In this document: positions 1-8,365 of the stretch, in pieces
Position numbering within the stretch: position 1 is the stretch's first letter
How the letters are laid out: each line of letters begins with the position of its first letter
Assembly (NCBI GenBank): GCA_902363805.1
Contig: CABJBF010000002.1
Location: 558,001-622,000 of the forward strand
Origin: Eubacteriaceae bacterium
GTDB taxonomy: Bacteria > Bacillota > Clostridia > Lachnospirales > Lachnospiraceae
Reading direction: 5' to 3'
DNA: 64,000 nt
Translations under genes and position numbers: made by a program
Notes under the pieces: generated by a model
Told to the model about the DNA's origin: nothing
Seen by the model: only the letters and a program-made list of their open reading frames with translations
Database searches by the model: none

Positions 1-1025
1 AGAGGTGGTTCACCAAAGTCTTTACGTACTCTAGGAACTTCTTCAAGCACCTGATCAAATTTATCTGAAGCACCCATTTCATCCAACTGTGAAACTAAGT
101 TAGATAACATACCACCAGGTACCTGATAAATTAATGTGTTAATATTAACACCCATTACCTTTGGATTTAATAATCCGTTTGCAAGGCACTCTTCTCTATA
201 TGGCTTAAAGTAATCAGCAACTTCTTTTAATAATTTCTGATCTAATCCTGTGTCATATTCTGTACCCTTAAATGTTTCAACCATAACTTCTGTAGCAGGC
301 TGAGCTGTTCCCATTGAGAATGGTGAAATAGCTGTATCGATGATATCACATCCTGCTTCTACAGCCTTTAAGTATGTCATTGAAGCTACACCTGATGTGT
401 AATGTGTATGAAGGTCGATAGGAATATCTGTTCCTTCTCTTAATGCCTGAACTAATTCTGTTGCCTTATAAGGTGTAAGAAGTCCAGCCATATCCTTAAT
501 ACATAATGAGTTTGCACCCATATCTTCAATTCTTTTAGCTGTTTCTTTCCAGTAGTCAAGAGTATAAGCATCTCCTAATGTATAAGAAAGAGCTATCTGT
601 GCATGACCTTTTTCTTTATTTGCAGCTTTAACTGCAGTTTCAAGGTTTCTAAGATCATTTAAGCAATCGAATATTCTAATTATATCAATACCATTTGCAA
701 TAGATTTCTGAACAAAATATTCAACTACATCATCTGAGTAATGACTGTATCCTAAAATATTCTGTCCTCTGAATAACATCTGTAATTTAGTGTTTTTAAA
801 TCCATCTCTTAACTTTCTAAGTCTTTCCCATGGATCTTCTTTTAAGAATCTAAGTGATGCGTCAAATGTAGCACCGCCCCAACACTCAACTGAATAATAT
901 CCAACCTTATCCATTGTATCAATGATAGGAAGCATCTCTTCTGTTGGCATTCTTGTTGCGATTAATGACTGATGAGCATCACGTAATATTGTTTCCGTAA
1001 TTTTTACCGGTCTTTTTTCTGCCAT
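1..1025 (-). CDS. oadA: Oxaloacetate decarboxylase alpha / carboxyltransferase (5S-like), partial
   Basis: This is the carboxyltransferase that moves CO2 between oxaloacetate and biotin carried on a partner protein. About 341 residues from the N-terminus are visible and the C-terminus runs off the left edge. The protein opens MAEKRPVKITETILRDAHQS, where RDAHQS is the family metal/substrate motif. Later it shows a DLHTHYTSG metal-binding His motif and a PGGML stretch, all typical of OadA, PycB and transcarboxylase 5S. It is the last visible gene of the operon, 20 bases after oadB and preceded by a GGAGGAT ribosome site. The biotin carrier is a separate gene here, so this subunit may lack a C-terminal biotinyl domain; the missing end prevents checking. 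A pyruvate carboxylase B-type subunit is the alternative, but the oadB and oadG neighbours favour a decarboxylase or transcarboxylase. Confidence 0.93.
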   Translation of the reverse strand, partial: MAEKRPVKITETILRDAHQSLIATRMPTEEMLPIIDTMDKVGYYSVECWGGATFDASLRFLKEDPWERLRKLRDGFKNTKLQMLFRGQNILGYSHYSDDVVEYFVQKSIANGIDIIRIFDCLNDLRNLETAVKAANKEKGHAQIALSYTLGDAYTLDYWKETAKRIEDMGANSLCIKDMAGLLTPYKATELVQALREGTDIPIDLHTHYTSGVASMTYLKAVEAGCDIIDTAISPFSMGTAQPATEVMVETFKGTEYDTGLDQKLLKEVADYFKPYREECLANGLLNPKVMGVNINTLIYQVPGGMLSNLVSQLDEMGASDKFDQVLEEVPRVRKDFGEPP

Positions 1026-1045
1026 TATTTTATCCTCCATAAATA

Positions 1046-2191
1046 TTAAATACCAAATATTGCCATAAATGTACCTGCAGCTACTGCAGTACCAATAACG
1101 CCTGCAACATTAGGTCCCATAGCATGCATTAACAGGAAGTTTGTAGGATCCGCATCAGCGCCGACTTTCTGAGAAACTCTGGCTGCCATAGGAACGGCTG
1201 AAACTCCGGCTGAACCAATTAACGGATTAACTTTTCCATGTGTTGCAACGCACATTAATTTACCAAATAATACACCTGCAGCTGTACCAACAGCAAACGC
1301 AACTAATCCTAATATTACAATCTTAATTGTACTCATATTTAAGAATGCTTCTGCACTTGTTGTGGCACCAACACTAGTACCAAGTAAAATAACTACAATA
1401 TACATTAACGCATTTGATGCTGTTTCCTGTAACTGTTTTACTACACCTGATTCTCTAAATAAGTTTCCTAACATTAACATACCTACTAAAGGTGCTGTTG
1501 TTGGTAAAATCATTACTACTACTATAGTAACAATGATTGGGAATAATATTTTTTCTAGTTTAGAAACAGGACGTAACTGTTCCATTTTGACTTTACGTTC
1601 CTTTTCAGTTGTTAAAGCCTTCATAATAGGTGGCTGAATAATTGGAACTAACGCCATATAGGAATAAGCTGCTACTGCAATTGGTCCCATAAGTGCTGTC
1701 TGTCCAAGTTTACCTGCGAGGAAAATTGATGTAGGTCCGTCAGCTCCACCGATAATAGAAATAGCTGCGGCTGCCTTTCCACCAAATCCCATAAATATTG
1801 CTAAGAAATATGCTGAATAAATACCAAACTGTGCTGCCGCTCCTAAAAGGAAGCTCTTTGGATTTGCAATTAACGGACCAAAGTCTGTCATCGCACCTAC
1901 TCCAAGGAAAATAAGCGATGGTAAAATACTCCATTCATCCAAAATATAGAAGTAATAAAGTAATCCACCGGTTCCGTTTGCTGAATCCTCAGGATGAAGC
2001 ATGATATCAGGGTACATATTTACTAAAAGCATACCAAAAGCAATAGGAACCAATAATAATGGTTCATATCCTTTTTTAATTGCTAAATAAAGGAAAACAC
2101 AAGCTACCAAAATCATTATGTAGTTTCCTGGTGTCAAACTCATAAATGCTGTCTGGTTAAGCAAATTTTCCAATGTATCTAAAACATTCAT
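1046..2191 (-). CDS. oadB: Sodium-pumping decarboxylase beta subunit
   Basis: This is the integral membrane subunit that decarboxylates carboxybiotin and couples the reaction to Na+ export. The 381-residue protein is hydrophobic over most of its length. It carries the conserved GGADGPTSI segment at about residues 148-156, the region that holds the Na+/proton-coupling Asp in characterised beta subunits. A second conserved Ser-rich loop (SAGVSAVPMAARVSQ) lies near the C-terminus. Length is close to that of clostridial beta subunits. The start is supported by GGAGG eight bases upstream. The gene sits between the biotin carrier and oadA genes. The same family serves oxaloacetate, methylmalonyl-CoA and glutaconyl-CoA decarboxylases, so the substrate must be inferred from the carboxyltransferases encoded nearby. 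Confidence 0.95.
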   Translation of the reverse strand: MNVLDTLENLLNQTAFMSLTPGNYIMILVACVFLYLAIKKGYEPLLLVPIAFGMLLVNMYPDIMLHPEDSANGTGGLLYYFYILDEWSILPSLIFLGVGAMTDFGPLIANPKSFLLGAAAQFGIYSAYFLAIFMGFGGKAAAAISIIGGADGPTSIFLAGKLGQTALMGPIAVAAYSYMALVPIIQPPIMKALTTEKERKVKMEQLRPVSKLEKILFPIIVTIVVVMILPTTAPLVGMLMLGNLFRESGVVKQLQETASNALMYIVVILLGTSVGATTSAEAFLNMSTIKIVILGLVAFAVGTAAGVLFGKLMCVATHGKVNPLIGSAGVSAVPMAARVSQKVGADADPTNFLLMHAMGPNVAGVIGTAVAAGTFMAIFGI

Positions 2192-2221
2192 ATGTTACCT
2201 CCAAGTCTGACTAAAAGGCCA

Positions 2222-2593
2222 TTAGTTTAATGATGCGATAACTGCACCTGCTTCAAAGCTGTCTCCAACTGCAACGCTAATGCTTGCAACTGTACCATCT
2301 TCCGGAGCTACAACTGTGTTTTCCATTTTCATTGCTTCGAATACTAAAACTGTATCGCCTCTTTTAACAGCCTGACCTACATTTGCACTGATAGATAAAA
2401 CTTTACCAGGCATAGGTGCTGTAATCTTAACTGAACCTTCTGCTCCGCTTGCTGCTGGTGCTGCTGCAGGTGCAGGAGCTGCCTTAGCTGCTGGTGCTGC
2501 TTTTCTAACTGGAGCTGCACTTGGTGTGCTTCCAGTTTCTTCAACTGTTACATCATATACATTTCCATTAACTGTAATTGTATAATTCTTCAT
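2222..2593 (-). CDS. Biotin carboxyl carrier protein of the decarboxylase
   Basis: This small carrier is biotinylated and shuttles CO2 from the carboxyltransferases to the beta subunit. From the chosen start it has 123 residues. An N-terminal segment (MKNYTITVNGNVYDVTVEE) is followed by a flexible Ala/Pro/Lys linker at about residues 25-52 and a C-terminal biotinyl domain with EAMKMEN, whose Lys89 is the attachment site. An upstream in-frame ATG would add eight residues, but AGGAGG lies seven bases before the internal ATG, so the shorter start is preferred. The layout matches the 1.3S subunit of transcarboxylase and the gamma carrier of glutaconyl-CoA and methylmalonyl-CoA decarboxylases. It is co-oriented with oadG and oadB. 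Confidence 0.95.
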   Translation of the reverse strand: MKNYTITVNGNVYDVTVEETGSTPSAAPVRKAAPAAKAAPAPAAAPAASGAEGSVKITAPMPGKVLSISANVGQAVKRGDTVLVFEAMKMENTVVAPEDGTVASISVAVGDSFEAGAVIASLN

Positions 2594-2623
2594 TTTATTT
2601 CCTCCTAAATAATTCATAAGTAT

Positions 2624-3352
2624 CTAGCGTTTTCTTATAGAACGAACTACAAATCCGTCTGTTGTTGTGTTTTCGCTCGCTGCAATTGCCGCTGCAATTA
2701 CTGCAATAAGTTCCGCATCATCAGATACCGGTTGTTCTACAACAGGAACTGAAGCCTTTGACTCTGTTGCTGTTTCTTTATTTTCTTCTGATTTCTTATT
2801 TTTACCAAAAGAATCAATGATTGACGGAATAAATTTAAATAATGAAATAATTGCTGAAATGAAAATTAAAACAGCAAATACTGTTCCCATTCCCATTACT
2901 GTATTTAAAGCTGCCTGTTCCATTTTTTCACCCATTGAATAAATAGGGTCAAAAGACAAGCTTGTCATAATATATCCATTATCGCTTTCTTCAAATGTAG
3001 AAGTAATATTCACTTTTCTATCTTCAAACTGTATCACTTCAGTTACGGCTAATTCGCCATTCTGTTCATTTATAGCAAAATCAGAAACTGAATCTGTAGC
3101 CTTACCACATTCGTCTGCTAATTTATTCCAAGATTCTACAGCTGACTTATACATTCCTTCTTCTTTTTTGAATGTAGCAGTTTCGTCATCAACAGGTTCT
3201 TCCTCTCCCTTAGAGATATCGGCAACCTGAGTTTCTAAATAAGCACGTACATCCTGTGCATTGTAAGAAGCCTTATCATCACCTTTTCCACAACCTGCAA
3301 AACATACCATCAGACAAGAAACGATACAAAACAATTTTATTATTTTTTTCAT
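2624..3352 (-). CDS. oadG: OadG-type subunit with [15 protein letters not shown] N-terminal extension
   Basis: This is the small membrane subunit that normally helps assemble the decarboxylase. The C-terminal part is typical: one membrane helix at about residues 153-178, a charged Lys/Glu linker, and an ending IAAAIAASE...TTDGFVVRSIRKR like other OadG proteins. Classical OadG has about 80-120 residues, whereas this one has 242. The extra N-terminus carries a lipobox-like signal (LMVCFAGC, lipidation at Cys21) and about 130 extracytoplasmic residues without a motif I recognise. It lies between the 12S-like gene (15 bases away) and the biotin carrier, so membership of the complex is well supported. 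The role of the extension is unknown. Confidence 0.85.
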   Translation of the reverse strand: MKKIIKLFCIVSCLMVCFAGCGKGDDKASYNAQDVRAYLETQVADISKGEEEPVDDETATFKKEEGMYKSAVESWNKLADECGKATDSVSDFAINEQNGELAVTEVIQFEDRKVNITSTFEESDNGYIMTSLSFDPIYSMGEKMEQAALNTVMGMGTVFAVLIFISAIISLFKFIPSIIDSFGKNKKSEENKETATESKASVPVVEQPVSDDAELIAVIAAAIAASENTTTDGFVVRSIRKR

Positions 3353-3367
3353 GTTTCTCTCCTTATA

Positions 3368-4819
3368 TTATACTGTGCCGTGTTTTTTACCTGGACGATT
3401 CTCATATTTTGTATAGAGCATTTCAAATGCGCCAATAACATATTTTCTTGTATCAACAGGTTCGATTATGCTGTCAACATATCCTCTGGCAGCTGCCGAC
3501 ATTACATTAGACTGTAATTCGTTATATTCTTTAGTCTTTTCATTGATAATTACAGATGCATCATCTGCCTTTTCAATTTCGTCAGCATACATAATCTGTA
3601 CTGCACTCTTAGCATCCATCATTCCAACTTTAGCTGTTGGCCATGCATAAACAACATCTGCTCCAATTGCCTTGCTGTTCATTGCAACATATGCGCTTCC
3701 CATTGCATTTCCAATTAAAATATTTACTTTAGGAACTGTTGCATTAGCAAATGCGTATACAAGTTTAGCAGTTGCTTTAGCACCATGTTTTTCCTGACAC
3801 ATTGTTGCCTTAAATCCATCAACATTTGTTAATGTTAAAATTGCAATTCCGAATGCATCGCAAAATTCAACAAATTCTGCAGCCTTCTTACATCCACCAA
3901 CTGTTAATTTAGCTTCGTATTCAGCAGCAACATTCATATCATCATCATATACTTTTGTTCTGTTTGCAACTACACCTACTGTTGCTCCGTTTACTTTAAT
4001 AAATGCTGTAAGCATTTCAGGAGCATATGCTTTTTTAACTTCGAATACATAACCATTATCAGAAATATTTGAAATTGCGATTAATGTATCTTCAACGCAA
4101 TTTTCCATTCCTTCACACGCTCTGTTTAAATCGTCTTCACATTCTTCTTCATAATCAGCCTTTTCATTATTTGATGGAAGTATAGAAACTAAGTCTCTGA
4201 TTCCTTCAAATATTTCTGATTCTGTACCTACAAAATCAACTGTACCGCTTTCGCTCTGGAATTTAGCAGAAGCACTATCACATACTTCTTTACGGTTTTC
4301 ATTAATTGCGTTAGGTGAGTTAACAAATAATTCTGCCTTTTCACCTTCCATAAATGTGAAATCTCCCATTGAAGAAACAACGCTTAATCCACCACCACAG
4401 CTACCAAATACTGCTGTAATCATTGGAATAACGCCTGAAGCCATTGCCTGCTTTAAGTAAATTTCTCCAAATGCATTTAATCCATCAACAGCTTCCTGAA
4501 GTCTTAAACCTGTGCTGTCCACAAGTCCAATTACAGGCGCACCTGTCTTCATAGCCATATTATAAAGATTAACTATTTTCTTTGCATGCATTTCTCCAAC
4601 TGATCCACCAATAACTGATGCATCCTGGCTATAAATGTACACAAGTTTACCGTTGACAATACCATATCCGGTTATTACACCATCAGATGGAGTATCGTTG
4701 GTTTTGATGTTGAAATCTGTACTTCTAGCCTTAACTAAAGCTCCAATTTCAACAAAACTGTTATCATCAAGAATAGATTCAATTCTCTGTCTTGCTGATA
4801 CTTTTGCTGTTGTACTCAT
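3368..4819 (-). CDS. Acyl-CoA carboxyltransferase subunit (12S / MmdA-like)
   Basis: This is a crotonase-fold carboxyltransferase of the type that exchanges CO2 between an acyl-CoA (propionyl/methylmalonyl-CoA is typical) and biotin. The 483-residue protein has two halves. The N-terminal half carries the GSCGGG oxyanion-type motif at residues 139-144. The C-terminal half carries GNAMGSAYVAMNSKAIGAD, which is characteristic of MmdA and transcarboxylase 12S. It is the first gene of the operon, with GGAGG before the ATG. No biotin carboxylase is encoded nearby, so this is a decarboxylase or transcarboxylase rather than an ATP-dependent carboxylase. The occurrence of both 5S-like and 12S-like subunits in one operon is notable. 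Exact acyl-CoA specificity cannot be read from the sequence. Confidence 0.9.
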   Translation of the reverse strand: MSTTAKVSARQRIESILDDNSFVEIGALVKARSTDFNIKTNDTPSDGVITGYGIVNGKLVYIYSQDASVIGGSVGEMHAKKIVNLYNMAMKTGAPVIGLVDSTGLRLQEAVDGLNAFGEIYLKQAMASGVIPMITAVFGSCGGGLSVVSSMGDFTFMEGEKAELFVNSPNAINENRKEVCDSASAKFQSESGTVDFVGTESEIFEGIRDLVSILPSNNEKADYEEECEDDLNRACEGMENCVEDTLIAISNISDNGYVFEVKKAYAPEMLTAFIKVNGATVGVVANRTKVYDDDMNVAAEYEAKLTVGGCKKAAEFVEFCDAFGIAILTLTNVDGFKATMCQEKHGAKATAKLVYAFANATVPKVNILIGNAMGSAYVAMNSKAIGADVVYAWPTAKVGMMDAKSAVQIMYADEIEKADDASVIINEKTKEYNELQSNVMSAAARGYVDSIIEPVDTRKYVIGAFEMLYTKYENRPGKKHGTV

Positions 4820-4846
4820 AATCAGTCCTCCATTTTATTATAATTT

Positions 4847-4866
4847 ACACACAGTAATCTGTGTGT
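4847..4866. promoter_or_regulatory. Perfect 8-bp-arm palindrome upstream of the decarboxylase operon
   Basis: ACACACAG and CTGTGTGT are separated by four bases, between the putative -10 at 4892-4897 and the start codon at 4819. The position suits a repressor operator or a short leader hairpin. No regulator gene is adjacent. Confidence 0.5.
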
Positions 4867-4891
4867 TACAACCAAATTTCTGCCTTATATA

Positions 4892-4918
4892 GATTATACT
4901 GTTTTCAATCAAATATCA
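4892..4918 (-). promoter_or_regulatory. Possible sigma-A promoter of the decarboxylase operon
   Basis: On the minus strand a perfect TATAAT (4892-4897) has TTGATA (4913-4918) 15 bases upstream. The spacing is shorter than ideal, so the -35 assignment is tentative. The only other sequence between asnB and the operon start is the palindrome at 4847-4866. Confidence 0.4.
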
Positions 4919-4938
4919 AGTTATTTTTCCAAATATTT

Positions 4939-6822
4939 CTAGGCAGTTTTTATTCTATTTTTAACCCATTCATCATTAATAGGTTTAAAATCCTCTTCAA
5001 CAAAGTATACGTTATACCAAACAAGGAAAACGTAAATTGTCCAAATCTTTCTACTGTTATCTGCTTTGTCTGCTTTGTGGTCTTCTAATAATTTTACAAG
5101 TAATTCTGTATTGAAGTATTTATTTGCAACATCACTTGTAAACATTTCATATACTTTATTGTAATATTTATCTTCTTTTAACCAAACTCTGATTGGAACC
5201 GGGAATCCAAGTTTCTTTTTATTGGCGGTAGCTTCCGGTAAATGTCTTTTGGCTGCAATTCTAAAAGCTCTCTTTGTAGCTTCTTCATTACATCTAAAAT
5301 CTATTGGAAGTTTCTTTGCATAATCAAATACTTTTACATCAAGGAACGGAACTCTTGATTCAAGACAATGAGCCATACTCATTTTATCTGCTTTAAGTAA
5401 AATGTCGCCCTGTAACCAGAAATTTGTATCAATATACTGCATTTTAGCAATATCATTTAAGCCTTCTACTTTTTTATATGTTGAAGCCACAATATCTTTA
5501 GGTGGAATATGAGTAATTGGATGTTTCAAATACTTTTCCCTTTCTTCAACTGAGAACATATTGGCATTTCCAATAAATCTTTCTTCAACATCTTTACTGC
5601 CTCTGATTATAAAATCTCTTCCCTTTATATCAGGTAACTTTTTAGCTATAGCTGCGAGTCCTTTTCTAAGTCCTTTTGGAAGTTTCTGATATCCTTTAAG
5701 AGACAAAGGTTCATGATAAATATTATATCCACCAAAGAACTCATCAGCACCCTCACCTGAAAGAACAACTTTAATCTGTTCTGCAGCGACCTGATCAACA
5801 AAATAAAGTGCTATACATGAGGGATCTGCTAAAGGCTCATCCATATAATACATAACTGTAGGAATTGAATTAAAATACTCATCACTGTCAATTGTTTTAT
5901 TATAATTTTCCTTGCCTAATTCTTTTACAAGACTTTCGGCATATCTGATTTCATTATATTTACTGTTTTTATCAAGAAATCCAACTGTAAATGTCTTCTT
6001 ACCTGGAAATTCCGAAACGACATAACTTGAATCAACACCACTTGACAAAAGTGAACCTACCTCTACATCAGCAATCATATGAGCGTTAATTGTATCTTTA
6101 ACAACATTCTCAATTTCACCTACTGTTTTTTCTAAATCTCCACTTTCTGCTGGTTCCATCATTGGATCAAAATATCTTTGGACTTCGAGTTTTCCATCTT
6201 TAAATATAAGGTAATGTCCTGCCGGCAGACGATATATTCCTTTAAAGAATGTTTCAGGAAGAACAGAATACTGAAAACTTAAATACTGTTCAAGAGCTTC
6301 TTCATTAACTTCTTTTTTAAATCCCGGAAATTCTAATATTGCTTTTGTTTCAGAACTAAATATAAAATTATCATTAAACAATGAATAATAGAATGGCTTT
6401 ATGCCAAAGTGGTCTCTTGCACCAAACATAAGTTTTTTATTAGTATCCCAGATAACAAAAGAAAACATTCCTCTTAATTTTCCAAGTAATTCTGTACCAT
6501 ATTCTTCGTATCCATGTATAAGACATTCTGTATCAGAGTCATTTGCAAATGTATGTCCTTTAGCAATCAAATCCTTTCTGATTTCTAAGTGATTATATAT
6601 TTCACCGTTAAATACAATTGCAATATCGCCTGTTTCATTATACATAGGCTGTGCGCCATGACTTAAATCAATAATGCTAAGTCTTCTATGCCCAATAGCC
6701 ACATCATTGTCTACATACATACCTTCATCATCCGGTCCTCTGTGTGCTATCTTATCCATCATAGTTTTAAGAACATCTCTGCTGTTATTTACTTTTCCTG
6801 CAAATCCACATATTCCACACAT
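4939..6822 (-). CDS. asnB: Glutamine-dependent amidotransferase of the asparagine synthase family
   Basis: The family uses glutamine ammonia to amidate an adenylated carboxylate. The N-terminal glutaminase domain starts MCGICGF with nucleophile Cys2 and contains the HRGPDDEG, HRRLSIID and FNGEIYN motifs. The synthetase domain has the pyrophosphate loop SSGVDSS at residues 260-266 (many members have SGGxDSS), followed by SGEGADE. At 627 residues it has the usual length. It lies 22 bases downstream of murE in a dapF-murE-asnB run. Some family members in Bacillus and Lactobacillus amidate meso-diaminopimelate of peptidoglycan, and this context makes that role as plausible as asparagine synthesis. 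The enzyme class is certain; the substrate is inferred. Confidence 0.93.
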   Translation of the reverse strand: MCGICGFAGKVNNSRDVLKTMMDKIAHRGPDDEGMYVDNDVAIGHRRLSIIDLSHGAQPMYNETGDIAIVFNGEIYNHLEIRKDLIAKGHTFANDSDTECLIHGYEEYGTELLGKLRGMFSFVIWDTNKKLMFGARDHFGIKPFYYSLFNDNFIFSSETKAILEFPGFKKEVNEEALEQYLSFQYSVLPETFFKGIYRLPAGHYLIFKDGKLEVQRYFDPMMEPAESGDLEKTVGEIENVVKDTINAHMIADVEVGSLLSSGVDSSYVVSEFPGKKTFTVGFLDKNSKYNEIRYAESLVKELGKENYNKTIDSDEYFNSIPTVMYYMDEPLADPSCIALYFVDQVAAEQIKVVLSGEGADEFFGGYNIYHEPLSLKGYQKLPKGLRKGLAAIAKKLPDIKGRDFIIRGSKDVEERFIGNANMFSVEEREKYLKHPITHIPPKDIVASTYKKVEGLNDIAKMQYIDTNFWLQGDILLKADKMSMAHCLESRVPFLDVKVFDYAKKLPIDFRCNEEATKRAFRIAAKRHLPEATANKKKLGFPVPIRVWLKEDKYYNKVYEMFTSDVANKYFNTELLVKLLEDHKADKADNSRKIWTIYVFLVWYNVYFVEEDFKPINDEWVKNRIKTA

Positions 6823-6844
6823 ATCAATCTCTCTTTCGTCTTAT

Positions 6845-8320
6845 TTATAATATTTTCTTTACTTCATCTTCATTGATAATTTCATCAATAAGAACTCTCT
6901 CATCCATCGGATATTTTACACCTTTAATTTCCTGATAATCTTCATGTCCTTTTCCAGCAAGAACAATAACATCTCCATCATTTGCATTAACAATAGCGTA
7001 TTTTATTGCTTCTTTTCTATCCGGAACTACAACATATTCTCCATCAGCTTTCTTAATTCCCGTAATAATATCATTTATAATATCCATAGGTTCTTCAAAT
7101 CTAGGATTATCAGATGTAACAATTGTTAAATCTGATAATTTAGATGAAACTTCTCCCATTTCAAATCTTCTTTCAGCTGAGCGATTTCCACCACAGCCAA
7201 ATAATGTAACTATTCTTTTCGGATTATATTCTTTAAGACTCGTAATTAAACTTTCTAAACTCATAGCGTTATGAGCATAATCAATCATTAATGTAAATCT
7301 CTTTGAAACCGGAATAATTTCAACTCTGCCTTTAACTTTTACATCAATCAAAGCCTTCTTAATATCTTCAATGCTGTTAGTAAAATGTTTGCATATAGCA
7401 ATAGCACATAATGAATTATATACACTAAATTTTCCGGGTATATGAATTTCTACAGGGAATGATAATTCTCCTGATAAATTATAAGATACGCATAAGCATC
7501 CCGGTTTTGTAAACAATTCAATATTATTAGCCTTAAGATCACATTCATTATCAATGCCGTATGTTTCAATATCACATGTATGACCATCTAATATCTTATC
7601 TAAGAAGTCCGCATCTGCATTTATTATTCCATGTTTGCATTGTTTTAAAAGCAATCCCTTACAATGTGCATATTCGTTAAAATCTGCATGTTCATTAGGA
7701 CCGATGTGATCTGGTTCTATATTTGTAAAAACTCCATAATCAAATTGAATTCCTGCAACTCTGTTTTGTTTTAGTCCTTGAGATGATACTTCCATAACAA
7801 CACATTCGCATCCCTCTTCAACCATCTTTGCAAAACTTTGTTGTACAACATATGATTCAGGAGTTGTGTTGCTTGCAGGTATTTTTTTATCTCCAATAAT
7901 TGTTTCTATTGTTCCAATTAAGCCTGTTTTTATTCCAACACTTTCTAATACCTGACGTATCATATATGTAGTTGTTGTCTTTCCTTTAGTTCCTGTTATT
8001 CCAATTGTTTTTAATTTATTAGCAGGATATCCAAAATAGGCAGCAGACATATAAGCTAACGCTTTTCTGTCGTCATTAACTTTTACAACAGTTATATTTT
8101 CAGGGGCCTTAACTTCATCAGTAACTATTAAAGCCGTAACTCCTTTTTCAATTGTCTGTGGTATAAATTTATGCCCATCTACGCCTGTTCCTTTTATGCA
8201 CACAAACACATCATCTTTCTGTGCCTTTCTTGAATCATACACTATATTATTTATATCAATATCTAAATTGCCCTGTACAAGCACATATTCTATATCTGTG
8301 AGTAAATCTGATAATTTCAT
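6845..8320 (-). CDS. murE: UDP-MurNAc-tripeptide synthetase (meso-DAP adding)
   Basis: MurE adds the third amino acid to UDP-MurNAc-L-Ala-D-Glu in the cytoplasm. The ATP-binding loop GTKGKTTTT is at about residue 110, and the substrate region SNTTPES is present. The DNPR motif near residue 400 is the established signature for meso-diaminopimelate rather than lysine. The protein has about 491 residues from the chosen ATG. An in-frame ATG four codons earlier (8332) has no better ribosome site; GGGAA just before the internal ATG favours the shorter form. It lies between dapF, which supplies meso-DAP, and asnB, so the three genes probably form one operon. An AGACT/AGTCT inverted repeat lies in the short gap to dapF. 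Confidence 0.95.
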   Translation of the reverse strand: MKLSDLLTDIEYVLVQGNLDIDINNIVYDSRKAQKDDVFVCIKGTGVDGHKFIPQTIEKGVTALIVTDEVKAPENITVVKVNDDRKALAYMSAAYFGYPANKLKTIGITGTKGKTTTTYMIRQVLESVGIKTGLIGTIETIIGDKKIPASNTTPESYVVQQSFAKMVEEGCECVVMEVSSQGLKQNRVAGIQFDYGVFTNIEPDHIGPNEHADFNEYAHCKGLLLKQCKHGIINADADFLDKILDGHTCDIETYGIDNECDLKANNIELFTKPGCLCVSYNLSGELSFPVEIHIPGKFSVYNSLCAIAICKHFTNSIEDIKKALIDVKVKGRVEIIPVSKRFTLMIDYAHNAMSLESLITSLKEYNPKRIVTLFGCGGNRSAERRFEMGEVSSKLSDLTIVTSDNPRFEEPMDIINDIITGIKKADGEYVVVPDRKEAIKYAIVNANDGDVIVLAGKGHEDYQEIKGVKYPMDERVLIDEIINEDEVKKIL

Positions 8321-8365
8321 ATTATTTCCCATGCATAGACTTAACAGTCTAATGTTCCTTTCATT

